A DNA stretch of 64,000 nt from Pseudomonas sp. sp1636 (GTDB lineage Bacteria; Pseudomonadota; Gammaproteobacteria; Pseudomonadales; Pseudomonadaceae), in NCBI RefSeq assembly GCF_030376615.1, contig NZ_JARRAB010000011.1:62001-126000 (forward strand). The letters run 5' to 3'. The notes beneath the pieces are model-generated. The model searched no databases, was not told the origin of the DNA, and saw only the letters and a list, made by a program, of their open reading frames with translations. Made by a program: the position numbers and the translations under genes. Positions 36,581-45,413 of the stretch are shown piece by piece. The stretch's first letter is position 1; every line of letters begins with the position of its first letter.

Positions 36581-38563
36581 ATGCCCGACGCCCCGCTCGA
36601 CCTACCCGCCACCCAAGCCGCGCAGCTCGACTGGGACGCCACGGGGCAACCGCTCTCGCGGCTATTCGGCGATGTCTATTTCTCGAAGCAGGACGGTCTG
36701 GCCGAAAGCCGCCACGTCTTCCTCGCCAATAACGATTTGCCGGCGCGTTTCAGCGCCCTGGGCGACGGCGAACAACTGGTGATAGGCGAAACCGGTTTCG
36801 GCACCGGGCTGAACTTTCTCTGCGCCTGGCAGCTGTTCGAGTCGCAGGCACCCGCGGGTGCGCGGCTGCACTTCGTCAGCGTCGAGAAATACCCGCTCAA
36901 TCTCAGCGACCTGCAGCGCGCCCTGGCCTTGTGGCCCGAGCTGGCGCCCTTGGCCCAGCAACTGCTGGGCCAGTACGTCGCCCTGCATCCGGGTTTTCAA
37001 CGCCTGATGTTCGCCGGCGGACGGATCATCCTCAGCCTGCTGATCGGCGATGCCCTGGAGCTGCTGCCGCAACTCGACGCGCGCATCGACGCCTGGTTTC
37101 TCGACGGCTTCGCCCCGGCAAAAAATCCGCAGATGTGGACGCCCGAGCTCTTCGTCGAACTGGCCCGCCTGAGTGTGCCGGGCACCAGCATCGGCACCTT
37201 CACCAGCACCGGCTATGTGCGTCGGCGCCTGAATGATGCCGGCTTCAAAATGCGCCGCGTACCCGGCCTGGGCAACAAGTGGGAAGTACTCAAAGGCCAA
37301 TTCGTCGGCAGCGCCGCGGACGCCGGCAAACCCTGGTTCGCCCGTCCGCCACAGCGCCAGCGCGAACGCCGGGCTCTGGTCATAGGCGCGGGAATGGCCG
37401 GTTGCGCCAGCGCCGCCAGCCTGGCGTCACGCGGCTGGCAGGTGACCCTGCTGGAGCGCCACGCCAACATTGCCGAGGAAGCCTCGGGCAACCCGCAAGG
37501 CGTGCTCTACCTCAAGCTGTCGGCCCACGGCACCGCGCTGTCGCGCTTGATCGTCAGCGGCTTCGGCTACACCCGCCGCCTGCTCGAGCGCCTGCACAAA
37601 GGCCACGACTGGGACAACTGCGGGGTACTGCAACTGGCCCTCGACAGCCAGGAAGCGCAGCGCCAGGCGCAACTGGCGGCGGCCTTCCCCAGCGATCTGC
37701 TGGTCAATCTCGACCAGGCCAGCGCCGCAGCCCAAGCCGGCATCCAGCTCCCGGCCGGCGGCCTGTTCTACCCGCAAGCCGGCTGGGTGCACCCGCCGGC
37801 GCTGTGCCGGTTGCTGGCCGAGCAGCCGAATATTCGCCTGCAACTGCACCGGGAGGCGCTGCAGTTACGCCGCGACGGCCAAGCCTGGCAGGCCTGGAAC
37901 GGCACCGAGCTGCTGGCCAGCGCCGCCGTGGTGGTGCTGGCCGGCGCCGCCGAGATCAAGCGCTTCCCCTACAGCGCCGAACTGCCGCTCAAACGTATTC
38001 GCGGGCAGATCAGTCGGGTGCCGGCCACCCCCCAGAGCACGGCGCTGCGCAGCGTGGTGTGCGCCTCGGGCTATATCGCCCCGGCGCGCCTCGGCGAGCA
38101 CTGCCTGGGCGCCAGTTTCGACTTCAAAAGCGACGATCTTGGACTCAACAGCGCCGACCATGCGGGCAACCTCGCCCTGCTCGAGGAAATCTCGCCAGAC
38201 CTGGCCGAACGCCTGCACAGCGCCCAGCTCGACCCGGCGCAGCTCGAGGGTCGCGCCGCCTTTCGCTGCACCAGCCCGGACTACCTGCCCATCGTCGGCC
38301 CCCTGGCCGATCGCCCGGCCTTTCTCGAGGCCTACGCGGTGCTGGCCAAGGATGCCCGCCAAGTGCCGGACACCCCCTGCCCCTGGCTCGACGGCTTGTA
38401 CGTCAACAGCGGCCACGGTTCGCGCGGGCTGATCACCGCCCCCTTGTCCGGCGAACTGATTGCCGCCTGGCTGAATGAGGAGCCCTTGCCCGTGCCCCGG
38501 GATGTCGCCGCGGCCTGCCACCCCAACCGGTTCGCCCTGCGCACGCTGATCCGCGGCCAATAG
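36581..38563 (+). CDS. mnmC: Bifunctional tRNA 5-methylaminomethyl-2-thiouridine biosynthesis protein MnmC
   Basis: 660 residues. The N-terminal SAM-dependent methyltransferase (1-~245) has GETGFGTGLNFLCAWQLF; the C-terminal FAD oxidoreductase starts at about residue 264 with ALVIGAGMAGCASAASLASRG and ends with YVNSGHGSRGLITAPLSGELIAA. The oxidase part removes the carboxymethyl group from cmnm5s2U34 and the methyltransferase finishes mnm5s2U34 in tRNA wobble positions. The start at 36581 gives the canonical length. Confidence 0.96.
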   Translation: MPDAPLDLPATQAAQLDWDATGQPLSRLFGDVYFSKQDGLAESRHVFLANNDLPARFSALGDGEQLVIGETGFGTGLNFLCAWQLFESQAPAGARLHFVSVEKYPLNLSDLQRALALWPELAPLAQQLLGQYVALHPGFQRLMFAGGRIILSLLIGDALELLPQLDARIDAWFLDGFAPAKNPQMWTPELFVELARLSVPGTSIGTFTSTGYVRRRLNDAGFKMRRVPGLGNKWEVLKGQFVGSAADAGKPWFARPPQRQRERRALVIGAGMAGCASAASLASRGWQVTLLERHANIAEEASGNPQGVLYLKLSAHGTALSRLIVSGFGYTRRLLERLHKGHDWDNCGVLQLALDSQEAQRQAQLAAAFPSDLLVNLDQASAAAQAGIQLPAGGLFYPQAGWVHPPALCRLLAEQPNIRLQLHREALQLRRDGQAWQAWNGTELLASAAVVVLAGAAEIKRFPYSAELPLKRIRGQISRVPATPQSTALRSVVCASGYIAPARLGEHCLGASFDFKSDDLGLNSADHAGNLALLEEISPDLAERLHSAQLDPAQLEGRAAFRCTSPDYLPIVGPLADRPAFLEAYAVLAKDARQVPDTPCPWLDGLYVNSGHGSRGLITAPLSGELIAAWLNEEPLPVPRDVAAACHPNRFALRTLIRGQ

Positions 38564-38607
38564 TCGCAAGCCGAAGCTCGACCCTTGCGTGCATTCACCC
38601 CGCATGC

Positions 38608-38623
38608 ATACCCTACGGGGTAT
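38608..38623. promoter_or_regulatory. Operator dyad ATACCC-TAC-GGGGTAT before the heme-protein/CsoR operon
   Basis: A near-perfect dyad with A/T outer bases and C-tract/G-tract inner arms, 22 bp before the first gene of the operon. CsoR/CstR-family repressors bind this type of sequence. The second gene of the operon encodes such a repressor, so autoregulation is likely. Confidence 0.65.
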
Positions 38624-38645
38624 ACAGAACAGGAGTGACACCCGC

Positions 38646-39206
38646 ATGCGCCTCATTCTCGTACTCGCAGCCCTGCCGACTCTGGCCTGGGCCGCTCCTG
38701 CGGCAGACCCGGGCAGCCTCGCACGCGAAGCCGCCAGCCTTATCCCACCCTTCCAGCAACACCTGCTGCAGACGGTGAAAACTGCAATCGCGGCCGGCGA
38801 CCCGGTGCAGGCCGTGCAAGCCTGCCAGTTGCTCGCGCCAACCATCGCCGTGGAGCACAGCCAGCAGCCCTGGAAAGTCGGGCGCACCGCCCTGCGCCTG
38901 CGCAACCCGGATAACCAGCCGGACGCCTGGGAACGCCAGATACTGGAAGACTTTTTACGGCGGCAAAGCGCTGGCGAAGAGCTGGCGCAGATGAGTGCGT
39001 CGGCGGTCGTCGACGGCGAATTCCGTTACATGCAAGCCATCGCCACCGGCGAGCCGTGCCTGGCCTGTCACGGCCAGGGGATCGAGGCCGAGGTGGCGGC
39101 GCAGATCGAGCAAAGCTACCCCAACGATCAGGCCACCGGCTTTGCCCCAGGCGAACTGCGCGGCGCCTTCACCCTGCGTCGATCACTGGCGGATGCAGCG
39201 CCATGA
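38646..39206 (+). CDS. Periplasmic DUF3365 (Tll0287-like) c-type heme protein
   Basis: 186 residues. Residues 1-16 (MRLILVLAALPTLAWA) form a signal peptide. A single heme c motif CLACH stands at residues 138-142, near the end of the domain, in the pattern A-T-G-E-P-C-L-A-C-H-G. These features match the DUF3365/Tll0287-like fold, a PAS-like heme-binding domain proposed to sense redox state or small ligands. The stop overlaps the start of the next gene (ATGA), a CsoR-family repressor, so the two are made together. An operator-like dyad lies just upstream. Function in the cell is not known. Confidence 0.8.
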   Translation: MRLILVLAALPTLAWAAPAADPGSLAREAASLIPPFQQHLLQTVKTAIAAGDPVQAVQACQLLAPTIAVEHSQQPWKVGRTALRLRNPDNQPDAWERQILEDFLRRQSAGEELAQMSASAVVDGEFRYMQAIATGEPCLACHGQGIEAEVAAQIEQSYPNDQATGFAPGELRGAFTLRRSLADAAP

Positions 39207-39472
39207 GCGAACAAACCCGCGCAGCCCATGAAGACGCTATGCTCAAACGCCTGGCCCGGGTCGAAGGGCAGATCCGCGGCATTCAAGCCATGATCCGCCG
39301 CAGCGAGGACTGCGAGGCCATCGCCCAGCAATTCGCCGCCGCCCGCAAGGCGTTGGACAAGGCCTATCAGGAGATGCTCGCCTGCCTGCTGGAAGAAGCC
39401 GTGCTCGACCCCGAGCATGACCCCGGCGAAACCCTGGCCCGGGTTCGCGCCATTTTCACCAAGTACACCTAG
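39203..39472 (+). CDS. CsoR/FrmR/RcnR-family repressor with non-canonical ligand positions
   Basis: 89 residues. The three-helix DUF156 fold is clear: LKRLARVEGQIRGIQAMI, then Cys37 in SEDCEAIAQQFAAARKAL, and a final short helix. Cys37 aligns with the invariant cysteine of the family. The next ligand position (His61 of mycobacterial CsoR, His60 of FrmR) is Leu62 here, and the third (Cys65) is Ala66; instead there is Cys61 one position earlier. The canonical Cu(I) or Ni/Co sites are therefore absent. It may sense a thiol-reactive signal such as an aldehyde, persulfide or oxidant through Cys37 and perhaps Cys61. Overlaps the upstream heme-protein gene by 4 bp. Confidence 0.85.
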   Translation: MSEQTRAAHEDAMLKRLARVEGQIRGIQAMIRRSEDCEAIAQQFAAARKALDKAYQEMLACLLEEAVLDPEHDPGETLARVRAIFTKYT

Positions 39473-39674
39473 CGGCCTGTCGCCGCAATGATCGTTTCCC
39501 GACTCCTGGGGCGTGGCCGGAGTTGCAGGAGTCCGCTTGCGGGCGATCTTTTGCCGCCGGCTAGCGAATCCCCGGAATGCCGAAGCATGGCAAGCTGACG
39601 CCTACAGAGGTGTTTCTTTCGGCAGCAATCAACAACAACAGGCCGCCGCGCCGACGCTCAATCCTGCAGCTCGT

Positions 39675-40148
39675 TCACTCCATCTCGCCGCACAGTTCCG
39701 CCGCGCGCAACAGCGCGGCGGTCAGGTTGTGCCGCTCCCAATCCTTGAGCGCGGCGAAGCGCTGGCGAAACTCCGGCGGCAGCAGCGTCGGTGCCTGTTG
39801 CACCAACTCGCGGCCGGCCTCGCTGAGCAGCAACCATTGGCGGCGGCGATCCTGATCGTCGCGCTGGCGCTGCAACAGGCCGCGCTCCTCCAGGCGATCG
39901 AGCATGCCCGACAGCGTTGCCGCGGTGAGGCTGACCCGTCCGCTCAGGTCGCTGGCGGTCAATCGTGCCTCACCGGCCAGCACCTGCAGGATCATCAACT
40001 GCATGGGGGTCAGCCCGCCGAAACGGGCCAGGCGCTTGGCGTGCACTTCACCGGCCTGCTGCAGGCGCCTGAGCGCCTGGAAAATCGGCAGGTCGAGTGC
40101 CATCACAGGTGACAAATCTATTTCAGTAGAAACTATATTCTCACTCAT
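39675..40148 (-). CDS. MarR-family transcriptional regulator
   Basis: 157 residues. A winged helix-turn-helix occupies about 55-125, with LTPMQLMILQVLAGE, LTASDLSGRVSLTAATLSGMLDRLEERGLL and the wing RQRDDQDRRRQWLLLSEAG. It is divergent from the NAGGN operon, 112 bp away; P. aeruginosa has the same arrangement, so it may control osmolyte synthesis. ATG 40148 (MSENIVST) is preceded by GAAGG; a later ATG at 40103 is the alternative and would leave the dyad-like AT-rich DNA untranslated. Confidence 0.85.
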   Translation of the reverse strand: MSENIVSTEIDLSPVMALDLPIFQALRRLQQAGEVHAKRLARFGGLTPMQLMILQVLAGEARLTASDLSGRVSLTAATLSGMLDRLEERGLLQRQRDDQDRRRQWLLLSEAGRELVQQAPTLLPPEFRQRFAALKDWERHNLTAALLRAAELCGEME

Positions 40149-40209
40149 ACATGCCTTCAGATCGAATAAACGCTTTGACATGAAAGCATTTTTTTGTTCC
40201 CATGTAAAA

Positions 40210-40228
40210 GGTTCGGCGAGCCCGAACC
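40210..40228. promoter_or_regulatory. Hairpin in the asnO leader
   Basis: GGTTCGG and CCGAACC form a 7-bp stem with a 5-base loop, 33 bp before the asnO start. A TTGACA hexamer lies a little upstream at about 40175. The hairpin is probably in the 5' untranslated RNA; a regulatory role is only suggested by position. Confidence 0.35.
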
Positions 40229-40260
40229 ACTCCCCAACGGCAACACCGGTAAGGAACCCT

Positions 40261-42030
40261 ATGTGCGGAATAGCTGGAGAACTACGCTTCGATCAACGAC
40301 CGGCCGACCTGGCTGCAGTCGAGCGGATCACCCATCATTTAGCCCCGCGCGGCCCTGACGCGCATGGCTTCCACAGTCAGGGGCCAGTTGCCCTTGGCCA
40401 CCGCCGGCTGAAGATCATGGATCTCGCCGAAGCCTCCGGCCAGCCGATGATCGACAGCGACCTCGGCCTGTCCATGGTGTTCAACGGCGCCATCTACAAC
40501 TACCCGGAACTGCGCGGCGAGCTGGAAAGCCTCGGCTACCGCTTCTTCTCCGGCGGCGACACCGAAGTGCTGCTCAAGGGTTACCACGCCTGGGGCACCG
40601 ACCTGCTGCCCAAGCTCAACGGCATGTTCGCCTTCGCCGTGTGGGAGCGCGACACCCAGCAACTGTTCATCGCCCGCGACCGCCTCGGCGTCAAGCCGCT
40701 GTACCTGTCGCGTACCGGCCAGCGCCTGCGCTTCGCCTCCAGTCTGCCGGCGCTGCTAAAAGGCGGCGACATCGGCAAGGCGCTGGATCCGATCGCGCTT
40801 AACCATTACCTGAACTTCCATGCCGTGGTGCCGGCGCCGCGCACCATCCTGGCCGGGGTGGAAAAACTACCGCCAGCCAGCTGGATGCGCTTCGACGCCC
40901 AGGGCAACTGCCAGCAGCAGAGCTGGTGGCAGCTCGACTACGGCCCCAAGCGCGAGGAAATCGCCTTCGAGCTGGATGACTGGCGCGACCAGGTGCTCGA
41001 CGGCATGCGCGAGGCGGTGTCGATCCGCCAGCGCGCGGCGGTGGATGTCGGCGTGCTGCTGTCCGGCGGCGTCGATTCGAGCATGCTGGTCGGCCTGCTG
41101 CGCGAGGCCGGAGTGGAAAACCTCTCGACCTTCTCCATCGGTTTCCAGGATGCCGGCGGCGAACGCGGCGACGAGTTCCAGTACTCGGATCTGATCGCCG
41201 AGCGCTTCCACACCCAGCACCATCAGCTGCGCATCGGCGAGCACGAGATCATCGAGCAACTGCCGGCGGCCTTCCGCGCCATGAGCGAGCCGATGGTCAG
41301 CCACGACTGCATCGCCTTCTACCTGCTCTCGCGCGAAGTGGCCAAGCACTGCAAGGTGGTGCAGAGCGGCCAGGGCGCCGACGAGCTGTTCGCCGGCTAC
41401 CACTGGTATCCGCTGGTGGACGGTGCCGAAGATGCCTTTAGCGCTTATCGTGCGGCCTTCTTCGACCGCGAACACGACGAGTATGCCGCCTGCGTGCAGC
41501 CCGAGTGGCTGACCGACGACCATGCCGGCGAGTTCGTCCGTCAGCACTTCGCCCAGCCCGGCGCCATCGCCGCGGTGGACAAGGCGTTGCGCCTGGACAG
41601 CACGGTGATGCTGGTCGACGACCCGGTCAAACGGGTCGACAACATGACCATGGCCTGGGGCCTGGAGGCGCGCACGCCGTTCCTCGATTACCGCCTGGCC
41701 GAACTCTCGGCGCGCATCCCGGGCCGCTTCAAGTTGCCCGACGGCGGCAAGCACGTGCTCAAGGAGGCCGCCCGCCAGGTCATCCCCAGCGAGGTGATCG
41801 ACCGGCCCAAGGGCTACTTCCCGGTGCCCGGCCTCAAGCACCTGGAAGGCGCGACGCTGGGCTGGGTACGCGATCTGCTGATCGACCCGAGCCAGGATCG
41901 CGGCCTGTTCAACCCGGCCATGCTCGACCGCCTGCTGACCGATCCACACGGCCAGCTGACCCCGCTGCGCGGCTCCAAGCTGTGGCAGATGGCGGCGCTC
42001 AACCTGTGGTTGAGCGAGCAAGGCCTGTAA
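40261..42030 (+). CDS. asnO: N-acetylglutaminylglutamine amidotransferase AsnO
   Basis: 589 residues, asparagine-synthetase-like. Cys2 is the glutaminase nucleophile of the N-terminal class-II amidotransferase domain (MCGIAGELRFDQ), followed by HHLAPRGPDAHG. The synthase domain has the ATP pyrophosphatase loop SGGVDSS at 268-274. With Ngg it makes N-acetylglutaminylglutamine amide, a dipeptide compatible solute of pseudomonads. It begins a three-gene operon (asnO, ngg, M42 peptidase) divergent from a MarR regulator. GGTAAGGA lies before the ATG. Confidence 0.93.
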   Translation: MCGIAGELRFDQRPADLAAVERITHHLAPRGPDAHGFHSQGPVALGHRRLKIMDLAEASGQPMIDSDLGLSMVFNGAIYNYPELRGELESLGYRFFSGGDTEVLLKGYHAWGTDLLPKLNGMFAFAVWERDTQQLFIARDRLGVKPLYLSRTGQRLRFASSLPALLKGGDIGKALDPIALNHYLNFHAVVPAPRTILAGVEKLPPASWMRFDAQGNCQQQSWWQLDYGPKREEIAFELDDWRDQVLDGMREAVSIRQRAAVDVGVLLSGGVDSSMLVGLLREAGVENLSTFSIGFQDAGGERGDEFQYSDLIAERFHTQHHQLRIGEHEIIEQLPAAFRAMSEPMVSHDCIAFYLLSREVAKHCKVVQSGQGADELFAGYHWYPLVDGAEDAFSAYRAAFFDREHDEYAACVQPEWLTDDHAGEFVRQHFAQPGAIAAVDKALRLDSTVMLVDDPVKRVDNMTMAWGLEARTPFLDYRLAELSARIPGRFKLPDGGKHVLKEAARQVIPSEVIDRPKGYFPVPGLKHLEGATLGWVRDLLIDPSQDRGLFNPAMLDRLLTDPHGQLTPLRGSKLWQMAALNLWLSEQGL

Positions 42031-42190
42031 GCCTGGTGCCCCGGCAATCCAGCTGAACCAAGCATGGCTATCGGGGCTCCAAGCCATTGTTCGACCAGGG
42101 TCGCAGGCCGGACCGAGTCCGGAGATGTCACGACTACATTCACGCGCCCGGGCACTGTCCGGGCGCAGCTGAAAGCCAAGGAAGCACACC

Positions 42191-43927
42191 ATGCGCGCCA
42201 ATGCCTTCAATCAACGCCTGCTGCGCGGCCAAGCCCCCTCTTATGAACGCCTGCAGGCACGCTTCGCCGAAGAGCGCGACGCGGAACTCTGCCAGCCCTT
42301 GGCGGTGCACTGCGGCTGGGGCCGCCTGCTGATCGGCCATACCTTCCCGGACGCCACCGAGCTGGCCCAAGAGCTGCTGACCGAACAGCCGGGCGAGCGC
42401 GATATTGCCCTGTACGTCGCCGCGCCACAGCAAGTGCTGGCGCAGGCGCCGCAGCAGCTGTTTCTCGACCCCTCGGACACCTTGCGTCTGTGGTTCAGCG
42501 ACTATCGCCCGGCACACCGCGGCTTTCGCGGCTACCGTATCCGCCGCGCGCAGAATGCTGCGGACTGGCAGGCGATCAACTGCTTGTACCAGATGCGCGG
42601 CATGTTGCCGATCGACCCGGCCAAGCTCACCCCGCGCCATCAGGGCGGGCCCACCTACTGGCTGGCTGAAGATGAAGACAGCGGCACGGTGATCGGCAGC
42701 GTCATGGGCCTCAATCATCAGAAAGCCTATCGCGATCCGGAAAACGGCAGCAGTCTCTGGTGCCTGGCGGTCGACCCGCAGTGCAGTCGCCCCGGTGTCG
42801 GCGAGGTGCTGGTGCGCCACCTGATCGAGCACTTCATGAGCCGCAGCCTGAGCTACCTCGACCTCTCGGTGCTGCACGACAACCGTCAGGCCAAAGGGCT
42901 CTACGCCAAGCTCGGTTTTCGCGAACTGCAAACCTTCAGCATCAAACGCAAGAACAGCATCAATCAGCCACTGTTCCTCGGCCCCGGACCCGAGGCCGAG
43001 CTCAATCCCTATGCGCGGATCATCGTCGACGAAGCCCTGCGTCGCGGTATCGAGGCGCAGGTGGACGACGCCGAAGCCGGCCTGTTCACCTTGAGCCACG
43101 GCGGCCGCCGCATCCGCTGCCGCGAGTCACTGACCGACCTGACCAGCGCGGTGAGCATGACCCTGTGCCAGGACAAGCGCCTGACCCATCGCGCCCTCAG
43201 CCGCGCCGGCCTCAGCCTGCCGGCCCAGCGCCTGGCCGGCAGCGCCGAAGAGAATGCCGCCTTCCTCCGCGAACACGGCAGCCTGGTGGTCAAACCGGTG
43301 GACGGCGAACAGGGCCAGGGCGTGGCGGTCGATCTGCGCAGCCCGGCCGAGGTGCAGAGCGCCATCGAACGCGCCCAGGTATTCGACAGCCGGGTGCTGC
43401 TGGAGAGCTTTCATCAGGGCTATGACTTGCGCATTCTGCTGATCGGCTTCGAGGTGGTCGCCGCCGCCATTCGCCGGCCGGCCGAGGTGATCGGCGACGG
43501 CCGCCACTGCATCGGCGACCTGATCGACGCCCAGAGCCGCCGCCGCCAGGCTGCCACCGGCGGTGAAAGCCGTATCCCCAAGGACGCGGAAACCCTGCGC
43601 ACCCTGCATGCCGCCGGCGTCGACTACGCCAGCATCCTGCCCCAGGGCCAGCGCCTGGCCGTGCGCAAGACCGCCAACCTGCACACCGGCGGCTGCCTGG
43701 AGGACGTCACCGACATCCTCCATCCGGCACTGGCCGAGGCGGCAGTGAAAGCCGCGCGCGCCCTGGACATCCCGGTGGTCGGCCTCGACCTGCTGGTGCC
43801 GGCGGCCGACCAACCCGAACACGTGTTCATCGAAGCCAACGAACGCGCCGGCCTGGCCAACCACGAACCGCAACCGACCGCCGAGCGTTTTATCGATCTG
43901 CTGTTCCCGCTCAGCCAGGTGGGCTGA
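42191..43927 (+). CDS. ngg: N-acetylglutaminylglutamine synthetase
   Basis: 578 residues. The N-terminal half contains a GNAT acetyltransferase domain (about 115-265), with LWCLAVDPQCSRPGVGEVLVRHLIEHF as the acetyl-CoA loop. The C-terminal half is an ATP-grasp ligase (about 300-575) with SLVVKPVDGEQGQGVAVDL, LLESFHQGYDLRILLIGFEV and a final VFIEANERAGLANHE, where Asn and Glu bind metal. The fused enzyme acetylates and ligates glutamine to form the dipeptide that AsnO then amidates. Lies 160 bp after asnO. Confidence 0.93.
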   Translation: MRANAFNQRLLRGQAPSYERLQARFAEERDAELCQPLAVHCGWGRLLIGHTFPDATELAQELLTEQPGERDIALYVAAPQQVLAQAPQQLFLDPSDTLRLWFSDYRPAHRGFRGYRIRRAQNAADWQAINCLYQMRGMLPIDPAKLTPRHQGGPTYWLAEDEDSGTVIGSVMGLNHQKAYRDPENGSSLWCLAVDPQCSRPGVGEVLVRHLIEHFMSRSLSYLDLSVLHDNRQAKGLYAKLGFRELQTFSIKRKNSINQPLFLGPGPEAELNPYARIIVDEALRRGIEAQVDDAEAGLFTLSHGGRRIRCRESLTDLTSAVSMTLCQDKRLTHRALSRAGLSLPAQRLAGSAEENAAFLREHGSLVVKPVDGEQGQGVAVDLRSPAEVQSAIERAQVFDSRVLLESFHQGYDLRILLIGFEVVAAAIRRPAEVIGDGRHCIGDLIDAQSRRRQAATGGESRIPKDAETLRTLHAAGVDYASILPQGQRLAVRKTANLHTGGCLEDVTDILHPALAEAAVKAARALDIPVVGLDLLVPAADQPEHVFIEANERAGLANHEPQPTAERFIDLLFPLSQVG

Positions 43928-43960
43928 CAACGAACCTGGCCCAATGAGCCTTGGCGCAAT

Positions 43961-43996
43961 CCCGGATCGCGCTTTCCCGGATTGCATCCGGGCTAC
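43961..43996. repeat. CCCGGAT...GCATCCGGGCTAC palindrome, copy 2 (short form)
   Basis: A shorter relative of the repeats at 34212 and 61965, with CCCGGATCGC and ATTGCATCCGGGCTAC arms, in the gap between ngg and the peptidase gene. Confidence 0.5.
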
Positions 43997-44035
43997 GGAC
44001 TCGATCCTTATCTCGCGGCACGCAAGGAGACGTAA

Positions 44036-45226
44036 ATGCAGCAACATCCCGAACCGGATCTCGACTATCTGCAAAAAACCCTCCTGGAAATGCTCGCCAT
44101 CCCCAGCCCAACCGGCTTTACCGACACCATCGTGCGCTACGTCGCCGAGCGTCTGGAAGAAATCGGCATCCCCTTCGAGCTGACCCGGCGCGGCACCATT
44201 CGCGGCACCCTCAAAGGCAAGCAGAGCAGCCCGGATCGCGCCGTGTCGGCCCACCTCGACACCATTGGCGCGATTGTCCGCGAGCTGAAGGACGGCGGCC
44301 GTCTGGCCCTGGCACCGGTGGGCTGCTGGTCGAGCCGCTTCGCCGAAGGCAGCCGGGTCAGCGTATTCACCGACCACGGCGTGATCCGCGGCAGCGTACT
44401 GCCGCTGATGGCCTCGGGGCATGCCTTCAACACCGAAGTGGATCAGCTGCCGATCAGCTGGGATCACGTCGAACTGCGCCTGGATGCGTACAGCACCACC
44501 CGCGCCGACTGCGAGTCGCTGGGCATCTCGGTGGGCGATTTCGTCGCCTTCGACCCGCTCCCCGAGTTCACCGAGAGCGGCCATATCAGCGCCCGCCACC
44601 TGGATGACAAGGCCGGTGTCGCCGCCCTGCTCACGGCGCTCAAGGCGATCAAGGAAAGCGGCCTGGAACCGGAAATCGACTGCCATCCGCTGTTCACCAT
44701 CACCGAGGAAGTCGGCTCCGGCGCCGCCGCCGCCCTGCCCTGGGACGTCAGCGAGTTCGTCGGCATCGACATCGCCCCGGTCGCACCCGGCCAGCAGTCC
44801 AGCGAACACACGGTCAGCGTCGCCATGCAGGACTCCGGCGGCCCCTACGACTATCACCTGTCGCGGCACCTGCTGCGCCTGGCCGGCGAACAGGAGATTC
44901 CGGTGCGCCGCGACCTGTTCCGCTACTACCACAGCGATGCCCAATCGGCGGTGACCGCCGGCCACGACATCCGCACCGCCCTGCTGGCTTTCGGCTGCGA
45001 CGCCACCCACGGCTACGAACGCACCCACATCGACAGCCTGGCCGCCCTCACCCGCCTGCTCGGCGCCTACCTGCTCAGCCCGCCGGTGTTCGCCAGCGAT
45101 GCCCTGCCGGCAGAGGGCTCCCTGGAACGCTTCAGTCACCAGATCGAGCACGATGCCCAGATGGAAAGCGAGACGCGCGTACCGACCGTCGACAGCCTGC
45201 TCGGTCAGCGCGACCAGGACGCTTGA
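44036..45226 (+). CDS. Osmolyte-operon M42-family aminopeptidase-like protein
   Basis: 396 residues, M42/M28-type zinc peptidase fold. Metal ligands are visible in SAHLDTIGAIV (first His and Asp), HLDDKAGVAALLTAL (bridging Asp), LFTITEEVGSGAA (catalytic Glu and ligand Glu) and GCDATHGYERTHIDSL (final His). The gene is a standard third member of NAGGN operons; the protein is thought to hydrolyse the dipeptide amide or a related compound when salt stress ends, but the reaction is not proven. Preceded by AAGGAGA. Confidence 0.9.
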   Translation: MQQHPEPDLDYLQKTLLEMLAIPSPTGFTDTIVRYVAERLEEIGIPFELTRRGTIRGTLKGKQSSPDRAVSAHLDTIGAIVRELKDGGRLALAPVGCWSSRFAEGSRVSVFTDHGVIRGSVLPLMASGHAFNTEVDQLPISWDHVELRLDAYSTTRADCESLGISVGDFVAFDPLPEFTESGHISARHLDDKAGVAALLTALKAIKESGLEPEIDCHPLFTITEEVGSGAAAALPWDVSEFVGIDIAPVAPGQQSSEHTVSVAMQDSGGPYDYHLSRHLLRLAGEQEIPVRRDLFRYYHSDAQSAVTAGHDIRTALLAFGCDATHGYERTHIDSLAALTRLLGAYLLSPPVFASDALPAEGSLERFSHQIEHDAQMESETRVPTVDSLLGQRDQDA

Positions 45227-45300
45227 AGGGCAACGCGCATCCGGGCAAAGTGGCAGGCATGGGATGACCGGCGTGGCGTGCTGCACGCGCCCCCGCCGAC

Positions 45301-45394
45301 AGGCCGTTGAAACATGGAGCGCACGACGGCCAGGCCAGGCGAAATCGGCTGCCACGCGGCAGAGCCGAGCGCCGTGGTTTTCAACGGCCTGCTA
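45301..45394. repeat. Short MITE-like element with AGGCCGTTGAAA ends
   Basis: Perfect 12-bp inverted ends AGGCCGTTGAAA and TTTCAACGGCCT, followed by TGCTA as in the element at 275-422. The 94-bp body differs from the first copy, so it is either an internally deleted or a decayed relative. It lies in the gap before the sensor kinase gene and may carry or disturb its promoter. Confidence 0.55.
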
Positions 45395-45413
45395 ACGATA
45401 ATAAGGGGCGCGG

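Noticed and set aside
43127..45355. Open frame of 742 codons on the - strand
   Set aside because: Runs opposite parts of ngg and the M42 peptidase gene, both with strong motifs.
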